This document shows, one piece after another, positions 59,538 through 64,000 of a DNA stretch of 64,000 nt (position 1 is the first letter of the stretch; each line of letters opens with the position of its first letter). Origin of the DNA: Hemerocallis citrina. Its lineage: Eukaryota > Streptophyta > Magnoliopsida > Asparagales > Asphodelaceae. The notes under the pieces are model-generated. The model searched no databases, had not been told where the DNA came from, and saw nothing but the letters and a program-made list of their open reading frames with translations. Position numbers and translations under genes: made by a program. The DNA lies in NCBI GenBank assembly GCA_017893485.1, contig CM030365.1:47052458-47116457 (forward strand), read 5' to 3'.

Positions 59538-62500
59538 TATCATGCCCCGCTTCGTAAAAAGAGAATGCGGAATACGGATACGCGACAAAATCCCAGCGAA
59601 TGATTTTCATCATCTATAAGCTGTTCAAGAATCTTTACAACATTCACAAGAATAATCAAAGTTGGAAGCAAAAGAATCAACCAACATGCACATATGAACC
59701 AAAATACCAACAAGAATACTTGAAAACAAAATATATTAATCTCAAATAATTATGACCTGAATAAGTCAAAATCCTGGGTCACATTGCCTAAATACAAATA
59801 AATCTAAGTATCAAAATACAATATTGTTCAAAGCAAGAAACAAGAAATAATAATAACAAGAACCAGCACTAATACTTCATATCACCAATACCATCTGGAA
59901 CCTGTTCTCCAAAATCTGCAATTTAACAATTGCAGGAATAGGAAGAAGAAAACAAGTACCCGTCAATGCAAGTTACGGGCCGCTTGTAATGCATGATACA
60001 AGTACATGGAAAAAACTAACTAATAACATGGAATATGCATGATAACATAATAGAATACTAGCATGGCAAGATGAACAAGTACAAGTGGCATGTATCAAAT
60101 GACAAGTGAAACAAAAACAAGCAGCAAGTATCAAGTATCATGTAAACATGCATCAAGTATCACGAATCAAGTAATACGAAATCAAGTAACGAGTAACAAG
60201 TGTCAAGTAGTCAAGTACAAGTGTCAAGTAGCAAGTTTCAAGCATTCTGTTCAAGCATCAAGTCTCATGTATCATGTAATCATGTATCAAGTGCCATGTA
60301 TCAAGTCTCATGTTCAAGTCTTGTATTATTACTATCTAGGTAGCACTTCATGTGCCATCCTTTTATCACATGATTGCTACAGTCAATGCAATCTCGTTTT
60401 AGATTTTATAGTGGACCATATAGGGTAGTGTACTAAGAGACAAGCCTCAAGAAATTAAGTATCAAGTATCAAGCCTCAAGTATCAAGTAAATAAGCCTCA
60501 AGAGTGAAGTATCAAGCCTCAAGTGAAATATCAAGCCTCAAGTAGTGAAATATCAAGCCTCAAGTTATAAGTATCAAGCCAATTCTCAAGTATCAACCCA
60601 AGTATCACATAGAATCAATAGATTCTCTTCCGAGTACACGTTTCTGAATTATCCATTATTAGATCTGTCCCTTTAAATCCCGGCTTGGTTAATTATTATT
60701 AATGTCAAACAAGCATGTATGTGTCACGAAACAAGCAAGTATATCATAGTATGATCAAGTAACAAGTTCAGATAGCAAGATAAACATGTATGGGTGCAAG
60801 ATAACTCATAAAGGGATAAAATAACCAAATGTCTAGTTCAGGATAGCAAGACCATACTGTAGTAAAACAGTGATTTCCGGTGTTATAAACTTGCAAATCT
60901 GAATCCGTCGAAAGATATAGAAAATAGACTCCCAAGCGAATCCAGTGAATATAATAAGTCATATAGTATTTCACAAAAACTTAACTCAAAACTGATTTGA
61001 ATTGAGAAAATACGTTCAGCCAGAAATCAGTAAATCGAATTCAAAATCAGAAAAGCAGCATCAAAACATCTCAAATAAATCTAGGAAAAATCTGGGGTAT
61101 TCCCCTATATGTCTAGTATCAGAATTTAAAGTTTCATAATTTTTCAGTAAGATTAGTTTATCCAAAAAAATTCATAAAATATCAAGAAACGATAGTTTGG
61201 CAAATCTGGAACTCCCAACATTGCTGTACAAAAACTGTAGTATCTCGCAAACCGTGAAACGAAATCCAGATCCGCAAAACGGATATGAAAATAGACAAAA
61301 TAAGCTAACTTTCATATTTTACAAATTTTTTTCATACAGGAAAAGGAATTAGGTTGAAAATACAAATCTTTACATAACAGCGAGCAAAATTCAGCAAATA
61401 TAGTTTTTATAAATAAGCATGAAATGATGTATAAAACTCATCAATAAAATCAACCAAAATTCTGGGTAATCCCTAAATAGATATAGAAATACTGACCAAA
61501 ATTTTTGATCAAAATAATATGCTTAGTACTAGTATCAAAATAGTTTATTCACCGAAATCATCAAGAAACAAAATCTGGAAATATAATACACCTCTGTAGT
61601 AAAACAATCATATCTCACACATACGAAAACAAAATCGATCAAGGTCAGAAAGTTTGGAAAGAAGACATATTTCTCTAAAAATCATGTTTAATACTGAAGT
61701 TAAGATACTGACCTTATTATGGTCTAAAATACCAATCAAAACTTATAATCGACGAAATACAGATTTTCCTTCAACAACAAAACCAACATCAATCATACGA
61801 AATTTGTTCCAATCACAATCAAACATGGTATAGAGTCTACCCAGTGTCCAAACATCACGAAATACGGTATATAGCATGTCCACAACAAGTATATCACATG
61901 GATCCAAACAACCACACAATTCTCACAAATAACTCACATATATGATCATATCAAGAACGGTTAAAACCTAAGTTGTTTCATGTTAAATTTGTGTCGTGAG
62001 GCAACTATGGTCAATAGCACTATAGAGACAATACTCATAAAAATACATTACACACGAGTTGTCTCTAGAACTCAACTACACTACAAGCAAAATTTATGAC
62101 TTGTATCATACAAAGAAATTGAGTACAAGTTACTTGCCTTAACCGAAGACGAAACGAACATCAAGAATGATGGGAATGGATTCCCGGGCAACGAACAAAA
62201 ACCTACGAACGAAAATCAAGAACCAAAGCAACCCATGTGCAAACTACGTGCACGTGCAAAGCTCTAAGAATCGAGAGAGAGAGAGCGTCGGGGTAGCGGC
62301 GGCTGGTCCCTGCTGGCTGTCGCTGCTCCTGCGGTTGCTGCTGCTGATCTACATCGAAGGATGGAGGGATAGAGATATGGGGAGATAGAGATGGTGCTCG
62401 CGTATGGTGTTGGTCGGCTAAGGGGGTGATCGGGATCAGGATAGGGCAGCGAATGGGGGTATGCTAGTCGGTGGGGAGAGCAGGTTTGGCTGGGGTGTTG

Positions 62501-63036
62501 ACGACACAAAAGGGGAAGGCTGGCCGGGGGGTAGGGTGAGTAGGGTTAGGGTTTATTAGAGAGGGAGAGAGCTTATATATGTAGGGTTTAGTTATGGGTA
62601 TGGGTATGTTGGTTAATTGGTTTTATGGGTCCAATAGGAGTAGTAGTATTAGTCTAATTAGGATTTGATTAGGATAAATTGTATAGGTTTCAAATAGGAT
62701 TATAGGTTAATTTAGCTTTGGTAATCAATTAGGGATCAAAAGCAATAGGATTAGCAATAGAGTAAACAACCAAAACACCACGAGCACCCAAGAATAAAAT
62801 AGAGAGAACGAGAACCAATTGAAGAGTGAAAAAGAATAACAATAACGATCAAGAACAAATCAAGAGACAGAAAAATCAATCGCAAGAAGATCAAAATTGC
62901 GCGAACTGAATATATTGAAAACAACTCCAATATACGGTCCAAAAGAAATACAAGAGGAAAACAAACAGAGGGAAAAAATACACCAAAATGAAAAATACAC
63001 TCCAAAAATACACAAAATGGGAAAACAGGGGTTACA
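59538..63036 (-). repeat. Element C 5' LTR
   Basis: 3499 bp, TATCATGCCCCGC (decayed TGTCACGCCCC) to CAGGGGTTACA. It aligns with 45629-49714 minus the Helitron. A TATA-like TATATAA on the minus strand lies at 62573-62579, followed by a GA/CT-rich leader. The short-repeat region is at 60060-60610. ORFs such as 60090-60428 are that repeat read as protein. Confidence 0.88.
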
Positions 63037-63041
63037 GAGTA

Positions 63042-63677
63042 GCAGTGATGTATTGCTAGATACTGCTCACTGTTTGTAATACTAGAATAAGATTTTAGTA
63101 TTACTGTCAACGTAACGAGAATCTACCGGGTCACATATTTAGAATGGATCGAAATTGAGATTTAAATTCATAAGATGAATTTAATTGGGAATCCAAGTAA
63201 GACTTGGACACCTGGCATTGGTTGGACATTTAATTAGATTAAATGGGCTGACTAAAGTTCAGAGGCCCACACACGAATCTGACCTAGGTCGAATTGTTAC
63301 CCCAACGACCTCATTACTCTCTTAGGATTAATTTTCTTCAGCTATATATATGATACATATCTGTGAAAAAGAGTTACACAAGAAAACCCTAACTGTCATA
63401 GAAATTGTGTAAGAGAGATCGTGAGGAACAACCCCATCCCGCAGCTAGTACTGCGGCGTAAGGAAAGCCTGGTTTTGATCCGTTCGTGTGAATACCTTAG
63501 AGGCACCGCAACATTGCAGTGCTGTGATCGACATATCTTGGAGACAGCAGATCCGTTCATAGGGTATAATTCCTAAACACGATTTATGGTTTTTGCATGG
63601 ATCCATGGCTAGATTTCAATAATTTGTGTAATTTTTCTGCTGTATATTCAATATGTGTTTGCCATTGTAACCTAACA
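63042..63677 (+). repeat. Element H (copia LTR), right piece
   Basis: It continues the copia LTR after the GAGTA duplication (63037-63041). It contains GTGAAAAAGAGTTACACAAG and a TATATATATGATACAT stretch, and ends around CCTAACA. No coding sequence. Confidence 0.7.
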
Positions 63678-64000
63678 TTACGCATTTGTCAAGACTAAAG
63701 CCGATAGCTTAGTAAATAAATTCACCGATATACTGCTACCTATATAATACCCGCAATAATATCACTAAGAATATCCCTCATATATTTGGGTTATAAAACA
63801 CCGCACCCATTTGCATAATATAACACCAAGTATATACCATTATTTCTTTCCATAACCCTCATGTACATACATGGATAAAAGACACCCAGTATATAATCAA
63901 TCTAATATCATATCTATATCATCATCTATCAAAGTGTAAGATACACGCATGATCAAAACATAAATCACCATTTAGTATAACTTTTTGTATTCTTTACCAA
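63678..64000 (-). repeat. F' LTR-like sequence, last piece in window
   Basis: It resumes in the fifth 71-bp unit (CGCATTTGTCAAGACTAAAGCCGATAGC). F'-type sequence with ACACCGCACCC units follows and runs out of the window. Confidence 0.6.

Larger units (their letters stand above)
45629..63036 (-). mobile_element. Element C: complete but decayed Ty3/gypsy chromovirus
   Basis: On the minus strand the order is 5' LTR (59538-63036), primer-binding site, gag, pol, polypurine tract and 3' LTR (45629-49714). The target duplication GAGTA is perfect (45624-45628, 63037-63041). The LTRs are 3499 bp and 3500 bp once the Helitron in the left copy is subtracted. All coding parts carry stops or shifts. Its LTRs belong to the same family group as B and D, and its proteins are close to those of element A. 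The integrase is split by a solo LTR (element F). Confidence 0.92.
40531..63677 (+). mobile_element. Element H: Ty1/copia LTR, split by elements D and C
   Basis: It begins TGTTGGTGTATGCCCTAGAG, the usual start of a plant copia LTR, and ends near CCTAACA at 63677. Its own pieces are about 40531-40891, 45108-45628 and 63042-63677. The middle piece aligns with element J on the opposite strand. The flanking target sequence is TCTTA on the left and only TTA on the right, so the duplication is eroded or ambiguous. No coding sequence is seen, so it is a solo LTR. Confidence 0.8.

Noticed and set aside
40531..63677. H read as a complete copia element
   Set aside because: All coding sequence between its pieces belongs to gypsy elements D and C. 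Only LTR sequence of copia type is present.

Overview
The window is plant nuclear DNA, almost certainly from an angiosperm, and consists almost entirely of transposable elements nested inside one another. I see no host protein-coding gene. The plant assignment rests on Ty3/gypsy chromovirus polyproteins with a C-terminal chromodomain, primer-binding sites matching plant initiator-Met tRNA, a Ty1/copia LTR of the TGTTGGTGTATGCCC type, an Ac-type hAT element and a short non-autonomous Helitron. The species cannot be named from the sequence.

Left half. Positions 1-2849 are the 3' part of a plus-strand gypsy LTR. A degenerate minus-strand gypsy element (element A, 2924-30799) follows. Its pol is split by a copia solo LTR (9458-11012). 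Its 5' LTR is split by a solo LTR of a related gypsy family (element B, 13159-28008). B is in turn split by a very young plus-strand gypsy element (element T, 16169-27156). T has two 3423-bp LTRs in which I found only two differences, a perfect GAAGG target duplication and an uninterrupted pol. It has no gag: a 141-residue acidic coiled-coil ORF sits where gag should be.

Right half. A minus-strand LTR-like sequence (called F') runs in pieces from 30800 past the right end of the window. It carries an intact tRNA-Pro(AGG) gene (31080-31151), a solo gypsy LTR (element E, 32313-35662), a complete hAT element with 8-bp target duplication (element G, 36223-39751) and a copia LTR (element H, 40531-63677). 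H was opened by a 5'-truncated gypsy element (element D, LTR 41474-45107) and by a complete but decayed minus-strand gypsy element (element C, 45629-63036, target duplication GAGTA). C's integrase is split by a 4.9-kb solo LTR (element F, 50804-55698). C's 3' LTR holds a 586-bp Helitron placed exactly between A and T.

How the parts relate. A and C are diverged relatives. Both appear to share the same three introns: one in the leader between the primer-binding site and the gag ATG, one in mid-gag (phase 0) and one at the gag/protease junction (phase 1). This spliced gag-pol architecture and the gag-less but recently mobile element T are the most interesting observations. The nesting gives a relative order: F' first, then A, E, G and H, then B, D and C, then F, J and the Helitron, with T clearly very recent.
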